DNA from: Paraburkholderia hayleyella
Lineage (GTDB): Bacteria > Pseudomonadota > Gammaproteobacteria > Burkholderiales > Burkholderiaceae
Length of the DNA stretch: 64,000 nucleotides
NCBI RefSeq assembly: GCF_009455685.1
Contig: NZ_QPES01000001.1
Coordinates: 2,542,001 to 2,606,000, forward strand
Reading direction: 5' to 3'
The translations under genes were made by a program, and so were the position numbers. Positions 1 through 7,510 of this stretch are shown here, in pieces. Below the pieces are notes generated by a model. It was not told the DNA's origin and did no database searches. It worked only from the letters and a program-made list of their open reading frames with translations. The stretch's first letter is position 1; every line of letters begins with the position of its first letter.

Positions 1-271
1 TGTCGCGCTCATCGCCGCGCGCGGTCAGCATGATGATCGGGATATGTCTGGTGCGCTCGCTCGCACGCAGCTCGCGGGCGAAAGCCACGCCTGAGCACCC
101 CGGCAACATCCAGTCGAGCAGGACCAGATCGGGCAATACGTCGCGGATCAGGCTCTCGGCCTGCTCCGCGTTGTACGCGCGAATCGCGCAATAACCCGCA
201 TGCTGGAGATTGACCGCTATCAGCTCGGCAATCGCGGGTTCGTCTTCGACGACGAGAATGCTGCCCGGCAT
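1..271 (-). CDS. phoB: PhoB phosphate response regulator, N-terminal part (runs off the left edge)
   Basis: The start codon reads as ATG at 271 and the frame stays open to the window edge, giving about 90 residues of a CheY-like receiver. It opens MPGSILVVEDEPAI, with the acidic pocket at E9 and D10 and the phospho-acceptor D53 in LLDWMLPG; IIMLTARGDE near the edge carries the conserved Thr region. The C-terminal winged-helix DNA-binding domain lies outside the window. It follows phoU on the same strand, as in the Burkholderia pst-phoU-phoB-phoR string, so the identification as PhoB rather than another OmpR-family regulator rests on both sequence and context. PhoB would bind the Pho box in front of pstS. 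Confidence 0.9.
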   Translation of the reverse strand, partial: MPGSILVVEDEPAIAELIAVNLQHAGYCAIRAYNAEQAESLIRDVLPDLVLLDWMLPGCSGVAFARELRASERTRHIPIIMLTARGDERD

Positions 272-320
272 TGGCACCTCTGGTTTTATCTGGTCTGGTT
301 GAGTTTAACGCCGCGGCCCA

Positions 321-1025
321 TCAGCCCAGGGCTTCGCGTTCAAGCGCGTCGTGCGGCTGGTGCCGCACGTCGGTGCCCTTGACGATATAGATGATGAATT
401 CAGCGATATTTTTAGCGTGGTCACCGATGCGCTCAATCGCCTTGGCGATAAAGAGAAAATCGAGCCCAACCGAAATCGAGCGCGGGTCTTCTGTCATGTA
501 CGAAATCAGCTTGCGCACGAATGCACGGAATTCCTCATCGATGGCACGGTCGTCCTGCACGATCTGCGCCGCTGCCACGGTATCGAGCCGGGCAAAGGCA
601 TCGAGGGCGCGCCGCAGGATCGACACCGCCAGCTCACCAGAGAGCTTGATTTCCGCGATGTTGATCGTGCGCGAAGCGCCGTCTTCCATCAGGCGCCGGG
701 TGCGCTTGGCGATTTTTTCGGCTTCGTCGCCAGCGCGTTCGAGGTTGGTGATGGTCTTCGAAATCGCTATCAGCAAACGCAAATCGCGCGCCGCAGGCTG
801 ACGGCGCGCGATGATGTTGCTGCATTCTTCGTCGATTTCGATTTCCATTGCATTGAGGCGGACTTCGGCAGCGCTCACCTGATCGGCCATCTCGGCATCG
901 AAATGATTCAGCGCGTACATCGCATTGATGATCTGCGACTCAACGAGCCCGCCCATTTCGAGCACTTTGGATGAAACCAGGTTCAGGTCGGCATCGAACT
1001 GGCTGGAAAGATGTTTGTCGGACAT
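321..1025 (-). CDS. phoU: PhoU, phosphate transport regulator
   Basis: This 234-residue all-helical protein has two tandem PhoU repeats. The first is around residues 15-100, with the metal-binding type pattern near EIDEECSNIIARRQP; the second is around 115-210, ending AIERIGDHAKNIAEFIIYIV, where the ExxxD-type helix is recognisable. PhoU signals between the Pst transporter and the PhoR kinase and keeps PhoB off when phosphate is sufficient. The ATG at 1025 is preceded by a GGAG about six bases upstream. It sits 30 bases behind pstB in the same operon and its length matches the family. Confidence 0.96.
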   Translation of the reverse strand: MSDKHLSSQFDADLNLVSSKVLEMGGLVESQIINAMYALNHFDAEMADQVSAAEVRLNAMEIEIDEECSNIIARRQPAARDLRLLIAISKTITNLERAGDEAEKIAKRTRRLMEDGASRTINIAEIKLSGELAVSILRRALDAFARLDTVAAAQIVQDDRAIDEEFRAFVRKLISYMTEDPRSISVGLDFLFIAKAIERIGDHAKNIAEFIIYIVKGTDVRHQPHDALEREALG

Positions 1026-1055
1026 GTCGCGCTCCGTGGCCCAGGCAAAAAAATA

Positions 1056-1916
1056 TCAGCCAAAACGGCCGGTGATGTAGTCTTCGGTTGCTTTATGGGC
1101 GGGTTTAATAAATATTTTTTCAGTGTCGCCGAACTCGATCAGCTCGCCCAGATACATGTAGGCGGTGTAGTCCGAGCAACGCGCGGCCTGCTGCATGTTG
1201 TGCGTGACGATCACCACCGTATAGTCACTTTTCAGCTCCGCAATCAGCTCCTCGATGCGGCCCGTCGAAATCGGATCCAGCGCGGAACACGGCTCATCGA
1301 GCAACAGCACTTCCGGGCGCACCGCAATGCCGCGCGCGATGCACAGCCGCTGCTGCTGGCCGCCCGAGAGCCCGTAGCCGCTTTGGCCCAGCTTGTCCTT
1401 GACCTCATTCCACAACGCCGCCTTGGTCAAGGCCCATTCAACACGATCGTCCATCTCGGAGCGCGAGAGCTTCTCGAACATTTTCACGCCGAAGGTAATG
1501 TTGTCGTAGATCGACATCGGGAACGGCGTCGGCTTCTGAAACACCATGCCCACGCGTGCACGCAGCAGCGAGATATCGCGCCGTGACGTCAGCAGGTTTT
1601 CGCCATCCATGAGGATCTCGCCTTCGGCACGCTGCTCGGGATACAGCGCATACATTTTGTTGAAGGTGCGCAGCAGCGTGGATTTACCGCAGCCGGAAGG
1701 GCCAATGAAAGCCGTGACCTTGTGCTCGGGAATCCGCAGGTTGATGTTTTTCAGCGCATGAAATTTGCCGTAAAAGAAGTTCAGATCGTTGACTTCGATC
1801 TTTGCCGCCTGCACGGCGTGCGCCAGGTGCTGCCCCTGCGTGGCGGTGCGCTCATACGCATGGGCCATCGCGTTGCGGGAAGAGGTGTGAAGAGAAGACC
1901 TCGTCATCAGGTTCAT
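1056..1916 (-). CDS. pstB: PstB, phosphate ABC transporter ATP-binding protein
   Basis: This 286-residue ATPase drives periplasmic phosphate import through PstC/PstA. It carries Walker A GPSGCGKST, the ABC signature LSGGQQQR, Walker B VLLLDEP, and the switch histidine in VIVTHNMQQAAR. It has about 30 extra N-terminal residues compared with typical PstB. The first ATG is nevertheless well supported: an AAGGAAA ribosome-binding site overlaps the pstA stop codon and lies about seven bases before it. An internal ATG at residue 17 has no comparable site. It lies between pstA and phoU in the Pst operon. Confidence 0.96.
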   Translation of the reverse strand: MNLMTRSSLHTSSRNAMAHAYERTATQGQHLAHAVQAAKIEVNDLNFFYGKFHALKNINLRIPEHKVTAFIGPSGCGKSTLLRTFNKMYALYPEQRAEGEILMDGENLLTSRRDISLLRARVGMVFQKPTPFPMSIYDNITFGVKMFEKLSRSEMDDRVEWALTKAALWNEVKDKLGQSGYGLSGGQQQRLCIARGIAVRPEVLLLDEPCSALDPISTGRIEELIAELKSDYTVVIVTHNMQQAARCSDYTAYMYLGELIEFGDTEKIFIKPAHKATEDYITGRFG

Positions 1917-1928
1917 CGGTCGGTTTCC

Positions 1929-2849
1929 TTAGCGTTTTGAGAAGATCGTGCGCGCGAGGATATTCAATCCCAGCACGCCGAGCGTGATCAGGAACACCCC
2001 GGCCCACGCGAGCGACTGCCATTGCGCAAATGGACTCAGCGCAAACTTGAAGATGGTCACCGGCAGATTGGCGACCGGCTGGTTCATGTCCCAGGTGAAG
2101 AACTGGTTCGACAACGCCGTGAATAACAGCGGTGCGGTCTCACCCGCAATCCGCGCCACGCCCAGCAGCACGCCGGTCACGATGCCCGCCAGCGATGCCT
2201 TGAGCGTGATTGTCAGCACCATCCGCCACTTCGGCGTGCCAAGCGCGAATGCGGCTTCGCGCAATGAATGAGGCACCAGCTTAAGCATGTTTTCGGTGGT
2301 GCGGATCACGATGGGAATCTGCAGCAGCGCCAGCGCGATCACTCCGGCCCAGCCGCTGAAATGCCCCATCCGGGTCACCACCAGCGCATACACGAACAGC
2401 CCGACGATGATCGACGGCGCGGACAGCAGGATGTCGTTGACGAAACGCGTGATGCTGGCCAGCGGGCTTTTCTGGCCATACTCCGCCAGAAACACGCCCG
2501 CAAGCACCCCGACCGGCGTACCCGTGAGTGTTGCCAGCCCCACCATCATCAAACTGCCGACGATGGCATTGGCCAGCCCACCGCCATCGGTATTGGGCGG
2601 CGGCGTCGATTCGGTGAATAACGCCAGGGACAAGCCCCCCACGCCGAGGCGCAAGGTCGTGAACAAAATCCAGATCAGCCACACGAGGCCAAACACCATC
2701 GCCGCCAGCGACAGCGACAGCGCCACGGCATTGGTGATGCGGCGGCGGCGTTGCAAACGCACACGCATCGTTTCAAACGCGGCTCCCGTGCCTGAGGCGG
2801 GCATGCCTGTCATCGGCGTCTCCGGCGTCTCCGGCAAGGAACGGCTCAT
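1929..2849 (-). CDS. pstA: PstA, phosphate ABC transporter permease
   Basis: This 306-residue inner-membrane permease has about six hydrophobic segments from residue ~38 onward. The binding-protein-dependent transport signature region ALGTPKWRMVLTITLKA (the EAA loop that contacts PstB) is near residue 200. It pairs with PstC to form the phosphate channel. The start overlaps the pstC stop as ATGA, which implies translational coupling. The N-terminal ~35 residues before the first membrane segment are polar and positively charged, as in other Burkholderia PstA proteins. Confidence 0.95.
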   Translation of the reverse strand: MSRSLPETPETPMTGMPASGTGAAFETMRVRLQRRRRITNAVALSLSLAAMVFGLVWLIWILFTTLRLGVGGLSLALFTESTPPPNTDGGGLANAIVGSLMMVGLATLTGTPVGVLAGVFLAEYGQKSPLASITRFVNDILLSAPSIIVGLFVYALVVTRMGHFSGWAGVIALALLQIPIVIRTTENMLKLVPHSLREAAFALGTPKWRMVLTITLKASLAGIVTGVLLGVARIAGETAPLLFTALSNQFFTWDMNQPVANLPVTIFKFALSPFAQWQSLAWAGVFLITLGVLGLNILARTIFSKR

Positions 2850-3850
2850 TTCACCCCCTCTTTGCGCTCAAGACGCAAGAGCAACAGCTTCGAGACCGCC
2901 AGCACGATGAAGGTGATCACAAAAAGAATCAGGCCCAGCTCCATCAGCGCCGCGGTATGCAAGCCAGGGCTGGCTTCGGCGAATTCATTGGCCAGCGCGG
3001 AAGTAATGCTGTTGCCCGGAGAAAACAGCGAGACGTTGTCCAGCAGATTGGTATTGCCGATCACGAAGGTCACCGCCATGGTTTCGCCCAGCGCGCGGCC
3101 AAGGCCCAGCATGATGCCGCCGATGACACCGGTGCGCGTAAAGGGCAGGACGATCTTCCACATCACTTCCCAGGTGGTGCAGCCCACGCCATACGCCGAC
3201 TCTTTCAGCAGCACGGGCGTGACTTCGAACACGTCGCGCATGACCGCGGCGATGTACGGAATGATCATGATGGCCAGAATCACGCCCGCGCACAGGATGC
3301 CGATGCCAATCGGTGCGCCGCGAAACAGCGCACCCACATAAGGCATGCCGCCCAGCACCTGGCCCAGCGGCTTTTGAAACCAAAGCGCAAAGATGGGCGC
3401 GAACACCAGCAGCCCCCACATGCCATAGACAATCGATGGAATCGCCGCGAGCAGTTCAATGGCGATGCCAAGCGGGCGGCGCAACCAGGCAGGCGCCAGT
3501 TCCGTGAGAAAAAGCGCGATACCGAAGCTGACCGGCACCGCGATCACCAGGGCAATCGCCGACGTGACGAGCGTGCCGTAGATCGGCACGAGCGCACCGA
3601 ACTGCTCAGCGGGCGGGTCCCAATCGGCATTCCACAGAAAATGCCAGCCAAACTGCCTGAGTGACGGCAGCGAGGCATGCACCAGCGACACCAGGATGCC
3701 GCCGAGCAGCAGCAAGGTGATGATGGCGCAGCCACGCGCGAGACCGGCGAAAATCAGATCGCCGAAACGGCCCGGCGCTTTTTGCACGGAAGGCCCAGCC
3801 GGGCCGGAAACAGCACGCGGTGAAGGCGCAGCAAAACGATCATCGGACAT
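2846..3850 (-). CDS. pstC: PstC, phosphate ABC transporter permease
   Basis: The protein has 334 residues from the ATG at 3850 (MSDDRFAAPSPR). An upstream in-frame ATG at 3886 would add 12 residues of poor quality, so the shorter start is preferred, although its ribosome-binding site is weak. Several membrane segments begin near residue 40. The EAA loop around YGVGCTTWEVMWKIVLP contacts PstB, and LGRALGETMAVTFVIGN is a conserved PstC stretch. It forms the phosphate translocation pathway with PstA. It overlaps pstA by four bases and lies about 80 bases behind pstS. Confidence 0.94.
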   Translation of the reverse strand: MSDDRFAAPSPRAVSGPAGPSVQKAPGRFGDLIFAGLARGCAIITLLLLGGILVSLVHASLPSLRQFGWHFLWNADWDPPAEQFGALVPIYGTLVTSAIALVIAVPVSFGIALFLTELAPAWLRRPLGIAIELLAAIPSIVYGMWGLLVFAPIFALWFQKPLGQVLGGMPYVGALFRGAPIGIGILCAGVILAIMIIPYIAAVMRDVFEVTPVLLKESAYGVGCTTWEVMWKIVLPFTRTGVIGGIMLGLGRALGETMAVTFVIGNTNLLDNVSLFSPGNSITSALANEFAEASPGLHTAALMELGLILFVITFIVLAVSKLLLLRLERKEGVK

Positions 3851-3928
3851 GGGAACCCACTGCTGAAAACAACCGCGCGCCAACATGGCCTGCCGGCGCG
3901 GACATGACGAACGTCACGTGAGAGCCAT

Positions 3929-4960
3929 TTATTCGACAAGCGCCTTGCCTGCCGCATCCTTGATCTTCGCTTTCCATTGCGTGCGAATTTCGGCTACGAC
4001 GGATTCCGGCAGCGTGATGTAGTCGAGATCGCTGGCCGCCTGTGCGCCATGCTGAAACGCCCAGTCAAAGAACTTCAGTGTCTCGGTGCCTTGTGCCGCC
4101 TTGTCCTGGGTCGTGTGCAGCAGCACGAAAGTGGCACCCACGATAGGCCAGGCGTTCTTGCCGGGTTCGTTGGTCAGGATCTGGTAGAACGACTTCGACC
4201 AGTCGGCCCCGGCCGCTGCGGCTTTGAACGTTTCGGTTTTCGGCTCAACCCGGGTGCCTGCGGCGTTCTTCAGCCCGACATAAGCCAAGCGGTTTTGCTT
4301 CGCATAGGCCCATTCGACGTAGCCAATCGCACCCGGCAAGCGCTGCACGAATGCCGCGACGCCATCGTTGCCCTTGCCTCCCGTTCCTGTCGGCCAGTTC
4401 ACCGTCGAACCTTCACCCACCTTCGCTTTCCATTCGGGATTCACCTTGGACAGATAGTGGGTCCAGATAAAGCTCGTGCCCGACCCATCGGCCCGGCGCA
4501 CGACGGCGATAGCGCTTTCAGGCAGCTTGACTTTGGGATTAAGCGCGACGATGGCGGGATCATTCCATTGGGTGATCTTGCCCAGATAGATATTGCCGAG
4601 TACTTCACCGGAAAGCGTCAGCTCGCCAGGCTTGACGCCTGGCACGTTGATCACGGGCACCACGCCGCCAACCACGGTCGGAAACTGGAACAGGCCTTCC
4701 TTAGTGAGCGCATCGTCCTTGAGCGGCGCGTCCGAACCGGCGAAATCGACGGTCTTCGCCGTGATCTGCTTGACCCCGCCCGAGGAGCCGATCCCCTGGT
4801 AGTTGACCTTGCCACCGCCGGATTTCTGGTAGGCATCGGCCCATTTCGTGTAGATCGGGGCAGCGAAAGTGCTGCCCGCACCGGTGATATCGGCAGCCTG
4901 CGCGGCCAGCGCGAAGCCCAGGCTAGCAAGACCCACGAACGCGGTGTACATCAGTTTCAT
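3929..4960 (-). CDS. pstS: PstS, periplasmic phosphate-binding protein
   Basis: This 343-residue protein starts at MKLMYTAFVGLASLG, with a Sec signal peptide cleaved after AAQA. The mature part starts ADITGAGSTFAAPIYTKW; the GSTF and GSSGG motifs bind phosphate, as does RRADGSGTSFIW near residue 160. It captures phosphate and delivers it to PstCA. A GGAGG site precedes the ATG by about six bases. A GTG start 39 bases upstream is possible but would place a charged stretch before the signal peptide. It is the first gene of the pst operon and has a Pho box directly upstream. Confidence 0.96.
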   Translation of the reverse strand: MKLMYTAFVGLASLGFALAAQAADITGAGSTFAAPIYTKWADAYQKSGGGKVNYQGIGSSGGVKQITAKTVDFAGSDAPLKDDALTKEGLFQFPTVVGGVVPVINVPGVKPGELTLSGEVLGNIYLGKITQWNDPAIVALNPKVKLPESAIAVVRRADGSGTSFIWTHYLSKVNPEWKAKVGEGSTVNWPTGTGGKGNDGVAAFVQRLPGAIGYVEWAYAKQNRLAYVGLKNAAGTRVEPKTETFKAAAAGADWSKSFYQILTNEPGKNAWPIVGATFVLLHTTQDKAAQGTETLKFFDWAFQHGAQAASDLDYITLPESVVAEIRTQWKAKIKDAAGKALVE

Positions 4961-5017
4961 AAAACCTCCAGAAGGGATGAGCGGATCACACAACACCACG
5001 CAGCTTAAGGACGTTTT

Positions 5018-5035
5018 ATGACAAAACCGTGACGA
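5018..5035 (-). promoter_or_regulatory. Pho box upstream of pstS
   Basis: Read on the minus strand this is TCGTCACGGTTTTGTCAT, two direct heptamers separated by four bases. It matches the PhoB consensus CTGTCAT-N4-CTGTCAT at most positions. It lies about 58 bases before the pstS start codon, and a TTAAGC sequence at the usual distance could serve as the -10 element. PhoB activation of the pst operon is inferred from the family. Confidence 0.75.
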
Positions 5036-5045
5036 ATGATGAAAT

Positions 5046-5075
5046 GGATATGACAGTCATCGGACTGTCATATCC
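5046..5075. repeat. Perfect 12-bp inverted repeat containing two opposed Pho half-sites
   Basis: Arms GGATATGACAGT and ACTGTCATATCC flank a six-base loop (CATCGG). Each arm contains the Pho heptamer CTGTCAT or its complement, facing in opposite directions. It lies between the glmM stop and the Pho box of pstS. It could act as a glmM terminator hairpin, although the following sequence on the minus strand is only moderately T-rich, or as an extra PhoB site. Confidence 0.7.
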
Positions 5076-5116
5076 GGCCACCCAGCACGGGGGGCCGAAG
5101 CGGCCGCCCCGCACGC

Positions 5117-6475
5117 TCAGGCGCTGGCGCTGCGCACCACGGCGGCAATGGCTTCGGCGTGGTATTGCGCATCGGCGCGCTGCGGCGCTTCGACCATCAC
5201 GCGCAACAGCGGCTCGGTGCCCGAGGCGCGCAGCAACACCCGGCCGTGCCCGGCAAGCGCCTCCTGGGCGGCGCCAAGCGCCTGCTGGAGCGCGGCGTTA
5301 CCTTTCCAGTCCATGTCCGGCTTGATCCGGACGTTAACCAGTACTTGCGGAAAGAGGGCCACGCCCTCAAGCAACTGCGCCAGCGTCCGGCCACTGCGCT
5401 TGAGCGCCGCGAGCACCAGCAGCGACGAGACAATGCCATCTCCCGTCGAATGACGGTCGAGCGACAAAATATGCCCCGAGCCTTCCGCGCCCAACTGCCA
5501 ACCGTGCTCACGCAATTGCTCAAGCACATAACGGTCGCCCACCGCCGCGCGCACGAACGGCACACCCGCCTGTTTCAGCGCCACTTCGATAGCCATGTTG
5601 GTCATCAGCGTGCCGACCGCACCGGGCACTTTGCCATCCGTGCTCATCCGGTCTTTGACCAGCACATATAACAGTTCATCACCGTTATAGAGCCGCCCCG
5701 CCGCATCGACGATTTGCAGCCGGTCCGCATCGCCATCGAGCGCGATACCGAGATCCGCGTGATTGGCGCGAACCGCGCGCACTAGCGCATCGGGCGCGGT
5801 GGCACCCACACCATCGTTGATATTGAAACCATTAGGCGCAACGCCGATGGGAATCACGTCTGCACCCAGTTCATGAAACACGTGCGGTGCGACGTCGTAG
5901 GCTGCGCCGTGCGCGCAATCCACGACGAGCGTCATGCCACGCAGATCGAACGCAGCCGGAAATGTGCTTTTGCAAAACTCGATGTAGCGGCCTGCGGCAT
6001 CGTCGAGGCGGCGCGCCTTGCCAAGCTGCTCCGAGGCCGCGCAGGCGAGAGGTTCGTTGAGCTGGGCCTCGATCTGGGCTTCGACTTCATCCGGTAGCTT
6101 GTTGCCATCGGCGGAGAAAAACTTGATGCCGTTGTCGTAATACGGATTGTGCGAGGCGCTAATGACCACGCCCGCCGCCAGGCGCAGCGCACGGGTCAGA
6201 TAGGCGATGCCGGGTGTCGGCATCGGCCCGGCTAGCATCACATCCACGCCTGCAGCCGAAAACCCGGCCTCCAGTGCTGCTTCGAGCATGTAACCCGAAA
6301 CCCGTGTGTCCTTGCCGATCAGCACCGTGGGGCGTTGCGCCGAGCCCGCCCAATGATCCGCGCCGGCGAGCACCTTGCCCGCAGCATAGCCAAGACGCAA
6401 CACGAAATCAGGTGTGATCGGCGCATCGCCCACCTTGCCGCGAATCCCATCCGTACCAAAATAGCGACGTCCCAT
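5117..6475 (-). CDS. glmM: GlmM, phosphoglucosamine mutase
   Basis: This 452-residue cytosolic enzyme interconverts glucosamine-6-phosphate and glucosamine-1-phosphate for UDP-GlcNAc, peptidoglycan and LPS synthesis. It starts MGRRYFGTDGIRG. The phosphoserine loop VVISASHNPYYDNG has catalytic S108, the metal-binding loop is DGDADR, and the C-terminal phosphate-binding segment is LLRASGTEPLLRVM. Length is typical. It lies 36 bases behind folP on the same strand, the same folP-glmM pairing seen in enteric bacteria, and a purine-rich GGGGGAAA site precedes the ATG. Confidence 0.97.
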   Translation of the reverse strand: MGRRYFGTDGIRGKVGDAPITPDFVLRLGYAAGKVLAGADHWAGSAQRPTVLIGKDTRVSGYMLEAALEAGFSAAGVDVMLAGPMPTPGIAYLTRALRLAAGVVISASHNPYYDNGIKFFSADGNKLPDEVEAQIEAQLNEPLACAASEQLGKARRLDDAAGRYIEFCKSTFPAAFDLRGMTLVVDCAHGAAYDVAPHVFHELGADVIPIGVAPNGFNINDGVGATAPDALVRAVRANHADLGIALDGDADRLQIVDAAGRLYNGDELLYVLVKDRMSTDGKVPGAVGTLMTNMAIEVALKQAGVPFVRAAVGDRYVLEQLREHGWQLGAEGSGHILSLDRHSTGDGIVSSLLVLAALKRSGRTLAQLLEGVALFPQVLVNVRIKPDMDWKGNAALQQALGAAQEALAGHGRVLLRASGTEPLLRVMVEAPQRADAQYHAEAIAAVVRSASA

Positions 6476-6511
6476 CGTTGAAATTTCCCCCTTGTTGCTG
6501 TGCTTGCAGGA

Positions 6512-7420
6512 TTAGATATGCGATGCGGCCGCGCGCATCGCGCTCCAGACTTTGAGTGCATCGACCGTCTGCGCCACGTCATGGACACGTACGATGGCCG
6601 CGCCACGCTCCGCTGCACAAACGGCGGCAGCGAGGCTGGCCGCGAGCCGCTCCGAGGCCGCACGGCCCGTCACGGCACCGAGCATCGACTTGCGCGACAT
6701 GCCGGCCAAAAGTGGAAACGGCTGGACATCATGCGGTGCCGTTTCGGGCAAATGGGCCAGCAAGGCATAGTTGTGTTCGATCACGCTCTTGCCAAAACCA
6801 AAGCCCGGATCGACGCAAAGACGCGCCTTCGCTACACCGGCTTGAAGCAGCGCCTCGATGCGCGCCTCCAGAAAATCACGCACCTCGGTTACGACATCCT
6901 GATAGAACGGCTCGCCCTGAGGTTCATCGCGCTGCATGGTTTGCGGCTCACCGCGCATGTGCATGATGCAAAGGCCGCAAGCGCTGTCGCGCACCGCCTC
7001 GATCGCGCGAGGCAAGCGAAACCCCCAGATGTCATTGATCATGTCGGCTCCAGCGGCCAGCGCGGCGCGCATCACCTCCGGCTTGCAGGTATCGACCGAC
7101 AGCGGCACAGGCGCCTCGCGCAACCGTTCGAGCAGCGGAATCACCCGCGCCAACTCAGCATCGAGCGGTACAGGCGGCGCACCGGGACGCGACGATTCGC
7201 CCCCAATGTCAATGATGTCCACGCCATCGCGCAACATCTGCTCCGCCTGACGCAGCGCATCGGCTTCAGTGACAAACTTGCCACCATCCGAAAACGAGTC
7301 AGGCGTGACATTCAGAATACCCATCACCAACGGCCGCTCGAATGTCAGCGTGAACCGGCCGCATTGCAGTGGACGGGCAACAGGATGGGACGTACGGGAA
7401 AGCAGATCAGGGTTGGACAC
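6512..7420 (-). CDS. folP: FolP, dihydropteroate synthase
   Basis: This 302-residue TIM-barrel enzyme joins 7,8-dihydropterin pyrophosphate and p-aminobenzoate in folate synthesis and is the sulfonamide target. Signature regions are MGILNVTPDSFSDGG near residue 34, IDIGGESSRPGA near residue 75, and CVDPGFGFGKS. The predicted start is a GTG (VSNPDLLSRTS), since no in-frame ATG lies before the conserved region. It follows ftsH, but the strong hairpin at 7462-7491 between them suggests folP-glmM uses its own promoter. Confidence 0.95.
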   Translation of the reverse strand: MSNPDLLSRTSHPVARPLQCGRFTLTFERPLVMGILNVTPDSFSDGGKFVTEADALRQAEQMLRDGVDIIDIGGESSRPGAPPVPLDAELARVIPLLERLREAPVPLSVDTCKPEVMRAALAAGADMINDIWGFRLPRAIEAVRDSACGLCIMHMRGEPQTMQRDEPQGEPFYQDVVTEVRDFLEARIEALLQAGVAKARLCVDPGFGFGKSVIEHNYALLAHLPETAPHDVQPFPLLAGMSRKSMLGAVTGRAASERLAASLAAAVCAAERGAAIVRVHDVAQTVDALKVWSAMRAAASHI

Positions 7421-7449
7421 GGGATGCCACTTCAGAACGACAACGACTG

Positions 7450-7491
7450 TAAAAATGCAAAACGGGCCGGTGTGAATTCACACCGGCCCGT
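7450..7491 (-). terminator. Rho-independent terminator downstream of ftsH (30-bp perfect palindrome)
   Basis: Positions 7462-7491 form a perfect 30-base palindrome centred on GAATTC, starting ACGGGCCGGTGTG. On the minus strand it is followed by TTTTGCATTTTT. It lies 20 bases past the ftsH stop, so it most likely ends the rlmE-ftsH transcript. Confidence 0.85.
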
Positions 7492-7510
7492 ATCTTGAAC
7501 CGCTCAACGA

